DNA of 64,000 bases from Dyadobacter sp. CY343 (GCF_021390335.1 NZ_JAJUXK010000001.1:930001-994000), one strand, 5' to 3'. Positions 36,204-44,953 are shown, numbered from the stretch's first letter. Notes: generated by a model not told the origin, from the sequence alone. Numbers and translations: made by a program.

Positions 36204-37699
36204 CAGCGGAAGACTTTTATTTACGCTTTGATTTCAATCCTTCTATTTCCGGGAGTCTCCTGGGGAGAGGCGGGTTTAGTAGTGTCTACAAAGTCTATGA
36301 TAAAGTAAGGAAACGATATGTGGCCATCAAAAGAAGTGAAGTAGGTGTCTTCGCGAAATTTGACCTTGAACGCGAGGTAAAGCTGGCCAACGAAATCGAG
36401 CATCATCCCAATATCATCCGGTATGAGAATGTGGAACGTATCAGCGACCGGGCAGGCGTATATGATTATGCGATCCTTAAATATTACGTAGATGGAAACC
36501 TTGATAATGTGATCAGTAACCATACACTCAGTGACAAGGAGCGCAAACAGATCCTGACCGGCATTTTAAAAGGACTGGCGCATTTACACAAAGTACCGAT
36601 CATCCACCGAGACCTGAAAGCGGCAAATGTACTGATGGACCGTGACTACGAAGGCAACTGGGTGCCGGTAATCGCCGATTTCGGACTTAGCAGAATGGTG
36701 GATGCGGATATGAGCTACGTACTCAATAACTCACAGATTGCGATCACTCCCAATTATGCTTCTCCGGAACAATACACCGAAAATGATGCATTAAGGCCAA
36801 ATACCGATCTGTGGGCTTTCGGTGTAATGACTTACAAGATGATGGTGGGCAGGCTGCCTTTCAGGATTGACGGAGAGAATTCGGAAAAGGATACCTCGAA
36901 CAGGATCAGGACGATGGTATTGGGAGGAAAGCTGCCCAACGATATCGCGAATATTCAGGAGCCTTATAAATCAATTATTCAAAAATGCCTGGTTGTAAAT
37001 CCCGAAAAACGCGTGAAAAGGGCCGAAGAGCTGCTTATGCTGCTGGAAGAAAGGGAAGAAGTAAAACCGGCGGCACCATTTGTTCAAACCGCACCCAATA
37101 CAGGTTTTGACGGAAAAACGCAGATCAAAGGGAAGGAGATCAAAGCGGCATTCGACCCGCCTACGCAAGTGAAAAGGCCGGAGCCGGAAGAAGTGATTTC
37201 GGAACCCCGCAAACCAAAGTCTAATAAAATAGGAAAGGCGCTACTTTGGACCGGACTGGTCCTGCTTCTGATCGGTAGCTTTTATGCCGTAATAACTTAT
37301 TTTTCTAAACCTTCCGCTATTACGGAAGAAGGTCACAATACTGTTGCGATCGACACGTTGCCCCCCGCCCCAAAGCTAGAACCAGCTCCAAAGCAGGTAG
37401 CCGAAACTAAAGTTGCTGCTGCCGCCGTGATAACTTCGAAACCCAGAAAAAGTAAAGTCGCAGATTCCGGCACGATTATGGTTTTTACAAAGTACCACGA
37501 CCTGCGGGTATATATTGATGGTGTTCCTCAGAATAAAATTGCACCTGCCGGGCAAACGAGCAGTTTCAAACTCCCGGTCGGGCAGGGGATTATTTTTAAG
37601 GTGGAATACATTGAATTTGGTATAACACCAAATGCCGAACCTTTGACCGTGCGTGCCGGACAGGTTTTCGAACGTAGCTATACAGAGAAACTGAATTAA
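36200..37699 (+). CDS. transmembrane Ser/Thr protein kinase (PpkA-like) with PEGA-like C-terminus
   Basis: A 499-residue Hanks-type kinase with all catalytic parts: Gly loop GRGGFSSV (22-29), Lys44 in VAIK, HRDLKAANVL (catalytic D138), DFG (160-162) and SPEQY. It should be active. A membrane segment lies near 343-366 (ALLWTGLVLLLIGSFYAVI). After it comes an Ala/Pro linker and a PEGA-like domain (TIMVFTKYHDLRVYIDGVPQ) facing the periplasm. Together with the PP2C and FHA proteins of unit C it completes a threonine phosphorylation switch of the kind that controls T6SS assembly in other bacteria. Confidence 0.95.
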   Translation: MTAEDFYLRFDFNPSISGSLLGRGGFSSVYKVYDKVRKRYVAIKRSEVGVFAKFDLEREVKLANEIEHHPNIIRYENVERISDRAGVYDYAILKYYVDGNLDNVISNHTLSDKERKQILTGILKGLAHLHKVPIIHRDLKAANVLMDRDYEGNWVPVIADFGLSRMVDADMSYVLNNSQIAITPNYASPEQYTENDALRPNTDLWAFGVMTYKMMVGRLPFRIDGENSEKDTSNRIRTMVLGGKLPNDIANIQEPYKSIIQKCLVVNPEKRVKRAEELLMLLEEREEVKPAAPFVQTAPNTGFDGKTQIKGKEIKAAFDPPTQVKRPEPEEVISEPRKPKSNKIGKALLWTGLVLLLIGSFYAVITYFSKPSAITEEGHNTVAIDTLPPAPKLEPAPKQVAETKVAAAAVITSKPRKSKVADSGTIMVFTKYHDLRVYIDGVPQNKIAPAGQTSSFKLPVGQGIIFKVEYIEFGITPNAEPLTVRAGQVFERSYTEKLN

Positions 37700-37701
37700 C
37701 C

Positions 37702-38721
37702 ATGTTTGCTTCTTCCAGGATTTTTGGCTCCGTCTTCTCAATATTTTTACTACTCACCACAGCATCTCACCTGTTAGGTCAAACCAGCAGGACGATCACA
37801 AAAGCAGACGAAAATAAGATTAAACAGGAGGCAAGAAAACTGATCGGTAATCTGGAATTCGAATATGATTTCTTCCTTACGGAAACCGCTTTGCAAAGAA
37901 GGAGCAGGCTGGCCGCACTGATCACGCCTGGCGCCGGGCGCATTTTTTTCAACGATAAAGTAATTGTTGAAAATGATTTTTATGACGCTGATATTAAGGA
38001 TCTGGAAAAAAGTGCGCGAGACAAGCCGGTTGAGGATTATTTCAATGAGTTGTCCGATAAATTTGGCGCGCACGACAATGGGGATGATCCCAACCAGGGC
38101 AAACAGGTCAAGATCAATCTAACAAAAGTTTCGAGAGTCCAGGCGGTGTCCGACGCTGACTCGATGTATATCAAAGTAGCCTTTGAAGTAACCTATGACG
38201 GAAAAGCCAGAAACGGATATGCGTTTAAACCCGTAGATCGCGTTGCTGAATTAAGACTGGAAAGGGAGGGCAGGAACTGGCGCCCTTATATTTCCTCAAT
38301 TCGCTTTTTAGACTCTGCAACCGGCATTGAAAACAGGACCAGAAATGTGGGCATTGTTGAGCAGATTCTCGGCGTCGACATCAAGTTTGCGGACGTGATT
38401 AATACGCCCGATATTAAAAATGTGAGCCGCAGCCCCGTTCTTTTAAAGGCGTTCAACGACAATGACTTGTGGGGTCTCTTAATTGATGAGGATAATGATA
38501 AGAGAGTCCTCGTGCAGCCGATATTTTGTGAGATCAATGAGTTTATTGATAACCGTTCATTAGTTTGCCAGGACGGGAAATGGGGCTGTATTGATAAGTC
38601 GGGCAGGATCGTCATCGACTGCATTTACGACCTGCCATTTTCGTTCGTAAAAGGCAAAGCCCAGGTTCAGCTAGGCGGACGGGCTATGACGATTGATACG
38701 AATGGGAAAGTGTCTAAATGA
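37702..38721 (+). CDS. envelope protein with shared domain and a WG-repeat tail
   Basis: A 339-residue protein with a signal sequence (FGSVFSIFLLLTTASHLLG). Residues about 60-215 carry the shared domain: RIFFNDKVIVENDFYD, PVEDYFNELSDKF, FKPVDRVAELRLEREGRNWR. This is close to the N-domain of the TPR protein at 22543-25443. The end (DGKWGCIDKSGRIVIDCIYD ... MTIDTNGK) is one WG/KWG-type repeat. It closes unit B and is convergent with the caspase-like gene 17 nt away. No terminator is visible between them. Confidence 0.82.
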   Translation: MFASSRIFGSVFSIFLLLTTASHLLGQTSRTITKADENKIKQEARKLIGNLEFEYDFFLTETALQRRSRLAALITPGAGRIFFNDKVIVENDFYDADIKDLEKSARDKPVEDYFNELSDKFGAHDNGDDPNQGKQVKINLTKVSRVQAVSDADSMYIKVAFEVTYDGKARNGYAFKPVDRVAELRLEREGRNWRPYISSIRFLDSATGIENRTRNVGIVEQILGVDIKFADVINTPDIKNVSRSPVLLKAFNDNDLWGLLIDEDNDKRVLVQPIFCEINEFIDNRSLVCQDGKWGCIDKSGRIVIDCIYDLPFSFVKGKAQVQLGGRAMTIDTNGKVSK

Positions 38722-38738
38722 GCATAACAACTGGCTAC

Positions 38739-39536
38739 TTACAAAATAGCAATTGGTAATTCCTTCGGAAATTTGCCGTACATAGTAGGAATTTGCTCAG
38801 GTAGTTCCGGGCTATTTTTTCTGGAATATGCGCGCACCTTCAAACTAACATACTTGTAAAGTTCAAGTGCACTGATCTGCTTATCCTCATTGACATCCGC
38901 CTCTCCGTTCAATGCTTTGAGCAAATAGAATGTAAAAACTCCCTGGCCTAACTTCACGTATTCCGCAGAAAGCTGATTGGCAAGTGATGATAAAAAAACG
39001 ATCACATTTGCATTGGATGCCTGATGAATACCCTCACTTGCGGGAAAATTCTGGATCTCAATGGTACCCGATTTACAAGCGTCCGCGATGCAGAGTTTCA
39101 GCTCGGATCTCGATTCCCGGAAACGCTGTTTTACTTCTTTATGAGTCAGCACAGGCTTATATCCACTGCTTTCGTAAGGGAGAAACACACCTGAGTTACC
39201 ATGTCCGGAGAAGTAAAAGATGACACGATCTTCCGGTAAGGCCTTACTGAATATTTCCATTGCAGCAAGCATGTTGCCCTTCGTCGCCATTTCATCGGTC
39301 AGTAGAATGACATTCTCACGGGGCACAAGTTCGTTCGTTGCTTTGGTTAGATAATTATAAAATAATTGCGCGTCGCGGCTGGCGTAACGCAGGTCGCCGT
39401 TGCTAGGCTGGAATTTTTGATAATTTGAGATCCCCACGACTACCGCATAGGTTGTAGCCGCATAGCTCGCATGAAAGCAGCATACAAGCATGTGCAGCAA
39501 GGCGGAGATTGCAACCGTTTTTCTTTTTAAATACAT
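38739..39536 (-). CDS. caspase-like (C14) peptidase
   Basis: A 265-residue protein with a signal-like N-terminus (ISALLHMLVCCFHASYA) and then YAVVVGISNYQKFQPSNGDL. The catalytic His is in YFSGHGNSG (H112) and the catalytic Cys in CIADACKSG (C154), so the dyad is intact. It appears to be exported to the periplasm or membrane. It is the last gene of unit C, following the PP2C gene by 16 nt. A protease under the same control as a T6SS phosphorylation switch could process a structural part or an effector, or act in cell death; the sequence does not decide. Confidence 0.9.
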   Translation of the reverse strand: MYLKRKTVAISALLHMLVCCFHASYAATTYAVVVGISNYQKFQPSNGDLRYASRDAQLFYNYLTKATNELVPRENVILLTDEMATKGNMLAAMEIFSKALPEDRVIFYFSGHGNSGVFLPYESSGYKPVLTHKEVKQRFRESRSELKLCIADACKSGTIEIQNFPASEGIHQASNANVIVFLSSLANQLSAEYVKLGQGVFTFYLLKALNGEADVNEDKQISALELYKYVSLKVRAYSRKNSPELPEQIPTMYGKFPKELPIAIL

Positions 39537-39552
39537 TGAAAACCTGTGGATA

Positions 39553-41145
39553 TCAGTTAGGGATAACCTCGGAGCTGACCTGGTCTGTCAGCTTCTCTTT
39601 CATATCTTTGACAGAAAGATTTACTTTTCTTCCCGTCGCATTTTCGATCTTGTTTTTCTGACCATCTTTATAATAAATGGTTTCACTGGTCCCAATATCC
39701 ACGCTATCTACATTGTCGATACGTATATCAGGATTGGATAAAAACAGATAACCCTTTTTATTGCCGGGGAAATTGTAGTAATGCAGGACGTTTGGTACGC
39801 TGAGTAGCTGGTTGTAATCGATCTTCGTTTTTTTCTTTTTTTCCGGCTCCCAGGCGTAGTATATTCCCTTGTCTATCAGTAATATGAATTTGTGAGATTC
39901 GGATTTGGCGAGGAGTTTGTCGTAAACGATACCCGGATCATTCGCAGCTGGTTCAGCCGGTTTTTTCGGTAGCTGTTCAATCTGGGTTTCGGTCTTCTTT
40001 TCCTCTGTGGCTGACTCAATTTTTGGGGTAGCCGCGACTTCCGGAATTTTGGCTTCCGGCCGGATCTGCGATGCAGGTTGAGGCACATTGTTCCGCTGGT
40101 AAAGCATTCCGGCGGCAGTAGCGATAATGCCTATAAAAACCCCGATAACATAAGGCAGTGGTTTGAATTTCTTTCTTGGAGGTTTGGGAGCTGCGGGATG
40201 TCGGAACAATGGCGGCGGATCAGGAGCCGACCGCAGGCTAGGTACTTGTGGACGTGAAAATTCGGTAGGAGCGTCCAGCTCGTAACTTCCTTGCGGATTT
40301 ACACTGCGGACAGGCTGCGCAACGGGTAAGGCTGGTGCAGCTGCAACAGGCGGTAAGTCAACCACATAGGCTGGCGGGACAGTCCCTGTAACCGCATTGA
40401 CCCTGACCAGATAAGCTGAAAAATTATCCCTTGTCCTGCCTACACATTCCAGGCGTATATTTTCAAGCTTTTCTGCATCTGAAATCTGATTATCGTCGCC
40501 ATCGCGTAAATGGTATGCGAGCAATTCATCATGGATATGTTCGAGGACACCATCGGTACACAGGAAAAAATAGTCGCCGGGAGCCACATCGTTGATGATT
40601 TTGACATCCGGCGTATCCATTCGGTCGGCCGAGATTACTTTGGTAATTACATTCCGTTGGGAATGGGTTTCTGCTTCCGTGGCGGTAATATGTCCTTCCC
40701 TTACCAGATCATTAACAAGCTTGTGGTCCTCACTGACCCTGATCACCTGGCTATTCCGGATTTGATAAATGCGGCTGTCTCCTAAATGTGCGATCGTTGC
40801 TCCGGCTTCATTGAAATGCAGGAGTGTCAGCGTGGTCGCCATTCCGCTTGTTTCCTTGTCCTCCGATTCCTTCCTTGTAAAATTGTCCACAGTAAAACGA
40901 AGCGCTTTGTTGATGTAAGCATCATCGGCAACTTCTGCGCGGTTTTGTTCAAAATATGAACTGATAGACGCACAAGCCAGCGCGCTTGCCACTTCTCCCT
41001 TGTGCTGTCCGCCCACTCCATCGCAAACCAGGAAAAGGAGGGTATTGTTGCTGACGCCGTTTAATGGAGGATAAATATGGTCCTCATTATTAGCACGTTG
41101 CCCCACCTCCGTAAATCCGACCGGCTGATAGATATCTACTTTCAT
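39553..41145 (-). CDS. PP2C-type Ser/Thr phosphatase with membrane anchor (PppA-like)
   Basis: A 530-residue protein. Residues 1-245 are a PP2C domain with the metal-binding Asp motifs VCDGVGGQHKGE (near 38), GMATTLTLLHF, AHLGDSRIYQI (near 118) and FLCTDGVLEHI (near 195). A Pro-rich linker and a membrane segment (PYVIGVFIGIIATAAGMLY, about 330-348) follow. The last about 120 residues are periplasmic, with a KIENATGRKVNLS-like region and no known domain. It should reverse the kinase of unit B. The extra membrane and periplasmic parts are unusual compared with small soluble PppA proteins. Confidence 0.93.
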   Translation of the reverse strand: MKVDIYQPVGFTEVGQRANNEDHIYPPLNGVSNNTLLFLVCDGVGGQHKGEVASALACASISSYFEQNRAEVADDAYINKALRFTVDNFTRKESEDKETSGMATTLTLLHFNEAGATIAHLGDSRIYQIRNSQVIRVSEDHKLVNDLVREGHITATEAETHSQRNVITKVISADRMDTPDVKIINDVAPGDYFFLCTDGVLEHIHDELLAYHLRDGDDNQISDAEKLENIRLECVGRTRDNFSAYLVRVNAVTGTVPPAYVVDLPPVAAAPALPVAQPVRSVNPQGSYELDAPTEFSRPQVPSLRSAPDPPPLFRHPAAPKPPRKKFKPLPYVIGVFIGIIATAAGMLYQRNNVPQPASQIRPEAKIPEVAATPKIESATEEKKTETQIEQLPKKPAEPAANDPGIVYDKLLAKSESHKFILLIDKGIYYAWEPEKKKKTKIDYNQLLSVPNVLHYYNFPGNKKGYLFLSNPDIRIDNVDSVDIGTSETIYYKDGQKNKIENATGRKVNLSVKDMKEKLTDQVSSEVIPN

Positions 41146-41146
41146 T

Positions 41147-41857
41147 TTAATGCTTGATAATTACTGTGGGACTATATTCGGAATCTTTCACAAGCCGCGT
41201 CGCATCATCGGCACTAGCAACAGTTCTGATCGTTTTAACGACCATTTTCGTCTGACCAAGCTGAATGGTATCGCCATCGTTCAGGTACACCACGTCATTC
41301 GGCAAAAGTCCTTTCTGAAATGCATTGACATACGTACCGTTTGTGCTCATATTCTCGGGTACGCCGCTACTCATTTTACGATCGGAAACCAGGTAATCAT
41401 AGCCGCCCGAGCGCACCGGTTTCACTTCCAGGATGCAATGGTTACGGCTCATAAAAACGTCTTGAGTGATAATCATAATATCGCAGGGCGACGCATTGTT
41501 GTGCCTGCCAATGATCTGCCGGCCTATTTTCAGGGGATATGTTTGCAAAGGAGCATTTTCATCGTGTACCACCAGCCAGCCAACTTCATTACCCCCTGGG
41601 ACATTGGTCGGACTGACGGGAATCTGTGTATTGACCTGCGTGGGATTTACAACCGGCCTGGGGTTAGTAATCGGTGCCGCATTGTTCTGCCTGGGCGGAG
41701 GTAATACCGCAGCCGGCGGGGCGACAGGTGAAGGTGGTGGCGCATTCGGATTGACAACTACCGGGTTCGGATAACCGCAGTTGCCGCACTTGACGATCAG
41801 GCTGCTGGTATTACTGATCGTTAAACGGGTATTACATTTTTTGCAGGTAATTTCCAT
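41147..41857 (-). CDS. zinc-ribbon FHA protein
   Basis: A 236-residue cytoplasmic protein. The N-terminus is a zinc ribbon (CKKCNTRL ... VKCGNCGYPN: two CxxC pairs), followed by a Pro/Ala/Asn linker (about 35-90) and an FHA domain (about 100-220) with IIGRHNNASPCDI, MSRNHCILEV (S-x-N-H) and NMSTNGTYVN. These residues bind phosphothreonine, so this is a reader for the kinase. It lies 1 nt before the PP2C gene. Confidence 0.92.
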   Translation of the reverse strand: MEITCKKCNTRLTISNTSSLIVKCGNCGYPNPVVVNPNAPPPSPVAPPAAVLPPPRQNNAAPITNPRPVVNPTQVNTQIPVSPTNVPGGNEVGWLVVHDENAPLQTYPLKIGRQIIGRHNNASPCDIMIITQDVFMSRNHCILEVKPVRSGGYDYLVSDRKMSSGVPENMSTNGTYVNAFQKGLLPNDVVYLNDGDTIQLGQTKMVVKTIRTVASADDATRLVKDSEYSPTVIIKH

Positions 41858-41868
41858 GCTGTCAATCG

Positions 41869-43275
41869 TTATCCGATGAAATCCTCTGCCGAATCGGCAT
41901 TATTATTGAAATACTGATCTTCGTAAGGATCAGAATAAGCGTGCAGATCGGTACTGTCCTGCTGATCAGCGGATGCGTCGGCAAGTTCTCCATCCTTTTC
42001 ACTATCAAGATCTGCATCGAAATCAGGCGTGTCATTATTTGCGCCGTAGAGGTCATCTGATGCATCCGGCTGCGCATAAACGGTCATGGGTTGCAGCGGA
42101 TCCATTGTGACAGATTCGGTTTGCCGGCTATCTGCATTATATAAAAAACTGGTCTCTACCTGGCCATCATTGTCCATATCCATCGCTACGAACGGTGATT
42201 CGCCATCGCGGCGCAATGAAACCACATCTACCAGCTTATCATCGTCCAGATCGATTCCAACGACGTAAGTCCAGTTATCGAGCAGAATAGTGACCGGTAC
42301 TTCTCCCGGATCAGCGGCCTGTCCTGCTACATTTCCAAATACACTTTCCAGTTCCATTTCCGGGATATGGCGTACATCTGAAAGCGCAAAAGAGGTTTTC
42401 TCCAAAACTACACTTATAACCTGTCCGTTCGCTTCCATGCTGTAACGTGTATCCAGCAATTTGTCCCCATCTGTGTCCATCATTACAATGGGCGCCGTGC
42501 CTTTCGTATATGCGATCAATACTTCCGCAATACCATCCTCATCTTTATCAATACCTGTCCAAGTAATCTCTCCGCGCTCCGCCACCACCACGTGCTTGTC
42601 CGCAACAGGATCAGGCTCGGGTACGATAGGATCTATGATCGGTTGAGTTGCATTCAGCCAGGTTTGTTTCTGTTCATCAGCTAGACCATTCCATTCACTT
42701 TCACGGAAAGTGCCGTAGTAGGTATTATTCCAAACAAACAGGCCGCCGGGACCTACCTCCGCCCTTGCGGTATTGAATGCGGCTTCGAAGGGCATATCAT
42801 CGGTAACATCGGTTGCAACGGCGAGCTCCTCCGGTATCGTGAACAATGCGTGCGAAACCTGGGAGGCCGAACCGCCGGTAGCGGTGGGAGGTTGCTGGGC
42901 TGGTTTAAAAACCGGAATATCCGGTTTTTCCTCAATAACTGGCTCCGCGATGTTAAGATTGCTGTCCGTTTCAATAACGGGCGCGTCCGGGACAGGCGTT
43001 ACCGGGCTTATGGTCGTGGTGGAATCCCGGACAGCAGGTGTTTCGGGAGAGTCCATTCCGGCGATGACAATCGTCCCCAGCCCGAGGAACAGAATACTGC
43101 CGGTCGCCAATGCTATTTTTTCTTCTTTACTGAGTGTTTTGACATTGGGGGTTACCGCAGCAGGGGGAATCGGCGGAACTGCTTCCGGATTTGGGAGCGT
43201 TGTTTCCTGCGAGGCGTGCATTTCCTTCGCGCGGTCGGCAAACAGCTGGGTTTTCTCAAAGTCAATAGGGTTCAT
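41869..43275 (-). CDS. membrane protein with calcium-loop-like (EF-hand-like) repeats
   Basis: A 468-residue protein. Its cytoplasmic N-terminus (about 50 residues) leads into one membrane segment (IALATGSILFLGLGTIVIAG, near 53-72). A Pro/Thr/Val-rich spacer follows. A domain near 150-210 contains VWNNTYYGTFRESEWNGLAD. Then come at least four D-x-D-x-D/N-x loops: DKDEDGIAE, DTDGDKLLD, DLDDDKLVD and DMDNDGQVE. These look like calcium-binding loops. The tail is very acidic. It lies between two FHA genes in unit C, so it may link phosphothreonine reading to an envelope signal. No family recognised. Confidence 0.82.
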   Translation of the reverse strand: MNPIDFEKTQLFADRAKEMHASQETTLPNPEAVPPIPPAAVTPNVKTLSKEEKIALATGSILFLGLGTIVIAGMDSPETPAVRDSTTTISPVTPVPDAPVIETDSNLNIAEPVIEEKPDIPVFKPAQQPPTATGGSASQVSHALFTIPEELAVATDVTDDMPFEAAFNTARAEVGPGGLFVWNNTYYGTFRESEWNGLADEQKQTWLNATQPIIDPIVPEPDPVADKHVVVAERGEITWTGIDKDEDGIAEVLIAYTKGTAPIVMMDTDGDKLLDTRYSMEANGQVISVVLEKTSFALSDVRHIPEMELESVFGNVAGQAADPGEVPVTILLDNWTYVVGIDLDDDKLVDVVSLRRDGESPFVAMDMDNDGQVETSFLYNADSRQTESVTMDPLQPMTVYAQPDASDDLYGANNDTPDFDADLDSEKDGELADASADQQDSTDLHAYSDPYEDQYFNNNADSAEDFIG

Positions 43276-43290
43276 AATGTCCGAATATAG

Positions 43291-44073
43291 TTAGTCGTTT
43301 ATCAGGGCCTTTTTACAATTTCTGCAATTCTTAATCTGGACAAGGACCGGGAACGGATCGGTAAGCTTGGTCCGGCAATGCGGGCAGCGGTAATGAATGT
43401 CGTATTGCTCCGTGATTCTGGTAATATTCAAGTCGCGTTTTTCCTGTGCGTACTGCTTCGACTTTTGAAAAGACCAGCCCGCGATCAGCATGGAGATAAC
43501 CGAGCCGATGATCGAAATATACCTGAGCTCGGGGGGAACGAAAGCCGCAGAACCGGCGCACAGCGCGGCAAATGGAATTCCCAGGGACTGATAGCGTGCG
43601 TTCAGTGACTCATTACGTTGTATTTCTTCGAGCTGGCTCCGCCTTGAAATGTACTCGTCATAAACCCTTTTCAGACGCTGTTCCTCACTTTCTTCGACGG
43701 GCTTGAAGGTATCCTGAAAACTTACAGCCTTTTTCTTGTCACGTTCCGGCAGCAAATCCTTGATGGGAAGTAATTCCTTTATCGAGAACAGTTTCTCTTT
43801 CGTGTTTGGAGCATTTGTGATCTGCTTCCATACCAGCGGCGTGCTGCCGAAAACGACCTCATTTTTCGGCGTGATTTCTTTGCTCAGGATACGCTGCCCA
43901 TCTACGAAGGTTCCGTTTCTCGAACCCAGGTCCTGAATTTCCCAGGTATTCGTTAAAGGCTCCTTAAGTGTCAATACTGCATGGTCTCCGCTCACGTCCT
44001 GACCTGGCAGGACGATCGTGTTGCCCTGTCTACGCCCCACCGTCACCCGCTTTGGTTGATCACTCATATACAA
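43291..44073 (-). CDS. FHA membrane protein with C-terminal zinc ribbon
   Basis: A 260-residue protein starting MYMSDQPKRVTVGRR (the second Met at 44067 may be the start). The FHA domain (1-90) has VGRRQGNTIVL, VSGDHAVLTL and GSRNGTFVDGQ. A helical charged stretch (about 125-165) leads to two short membrane segments near 170-208 (FAALCAGSAAFV and ISIIGSVISMLIAGW). The end is a zinc ribbon (YRCPHCRTKL ... KNCRNCKKAL). It is the first gene of unit C, 58 bp from palindrome 2. Confidence 0.9.
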   Translation of the reverse strand: MYMSDQPKRVTVGRRQGNTIVLPGQDVSGDHAVLTLKEPLTNTWEIQDLGSRNGTFVDGQRILSKEITPKNEVVFGSTPLVWKQITNAPNTKEKLFSIKELLPIKDLLPERDKKKAVSFQDTFKPVEESEEQRLKRVYDEYISRRSQLEEIQRNESLNARYQSLGIPFAALCAGSAAFVPPELRYISIIGSVISMLIAGWSFQKSKQYAQEKRDLNITRITEQYDIHYRCPHCRTKLTDPFPVLVQIKNCRNCKKALIND

Positions 44074-44130
44074 TCACTTAGCCGCAATATATTCATTGGA
44101 TATTGCAAATATGAGATATATACCATTTCG

Positions 44131-44158
44131 ATAAAATACGTCATTTGACGTATTTTAT
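44131..44158. promoter_or_regulatory. palindrome 2: operator candidate between units C and D
   Basis: Two 13-bp arms (44131-44143 and 44146-44158) with a 2-bp non-pairing centre TT. The core ATACGTCA-TT-TGACGTAT is the same as palindrome 3 and differs from palindrome 1 only at the centre. It lies between the FHA gene (58 bp away) and the first gene of the T6SS unit (100 bp away). Confidence 0.75.
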
Positions 44159-44257
44159 TCGGTGTTTTTGGTGTGTAACATTGTGGGGAAGTTTGAAGAA
44201 TATACAGCAACTGGGTAGATGCACTTCCTGTTCATGGGTCTGAGATAAGCGAGAGTT

Positions 44258-44953
44258 ATGAGTGAAAAAAAAATATTGCGGGCAGTGGCAAATGGAATTT
44301 ATTGTGAAACTGCTGACACGCTCCGCGTTCCTTATTTTCTCATTAGAGCGAATGTAGAATTAGTGATGCATATCTATCCTTTGGGGCTAATATTTTTGAA
44401 ACACTTTTTAAATGGAAGAGGTGAAAATCTCAGAATTCCAACCGAGGGAGTCATTGAAAATGATATAGGGGTAAAAACTAATGTTAGAGACAAACTCTGT
44501 TTATATATAGATCACGGACTCAGATTCGATATCTCCAATGATCAAACATTGTATGCAGATTCAACATATCAAATGGCGCTTGGCTCCGTAAATTTTCAAT
44601 GGAAAATAGCAGACACCTACTATGGAAGCCTGCATGGTATTCACAAAAATGTTTACATCATTGATTTATGGTTTGTGAACCGATACAGGTGGCATGAAAA
44701 GGCGGCCAGACTTTCGCAGTGTATGCACCGAGCTTATGCTGATTCGTCAGGACAAGAATTTATAATGTATGGCAGGCGTGCATTTTACGAGCTGACAATA
44801 TCTCACGACGGCATCGAAAAAAAATTGGCCTATCTGGAAGAAAATACTTCTTTTCTTAGAGAATTAAGGCTTAAAAATCAACCAGCCGAACACACTGCAA
44901 CGGACGTTATTATTCGCTATCCGGAATCAAGGAAGTACTTTACAATTTACTGA
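44258..44953 (+). CDS. unknown protein at the head of the T6SS operon
   Basis: A 231-residue soluble protein without signal peptide. The first third is helical; the middle (GSVNFQWKIADTYYGSLHG ... VYIIDLWFVNRYRW) is strand-rich with many aromatic residues; and the end has paired charged helices. I do not recognise the family. The middle strand pattern reminds me of polymorphic-toxin C-domains that begin with a conserved LG..W pattern, but the match is weak. Gene content is AT-rich compared with tssH, which starts 57 nt after it. It may be an effector or adaptor, or a cargo gene. Confidence 0.7.
   Translation: MSEKKILRAVANGIYCETADTLRVPYFLIRANVELVMHIYPLGLIFLKHFLNGRGENLRIPTEGVIENDIGVKTNVRDKLCLYIDHGLRFDISNDQTLYADSTYQMALGSVNFQWKIADTYYGSLHGIHKNVYIIDLWFVNRYRWHEKAARLSQCMHRAYADSSGQEFIMYGRRAFYELTISHDGIEKKLAYLEENTSFLRELRLKNQPAEHTATDVIIRYPESRKYFTIY

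Noticed and set aside
40510..40785. Open frames opposite the PP2C gene and other units on the complementary strand
   Set aside because: GC-rich shadow frames with no motifs, overlapped fully by genes with clear domains.
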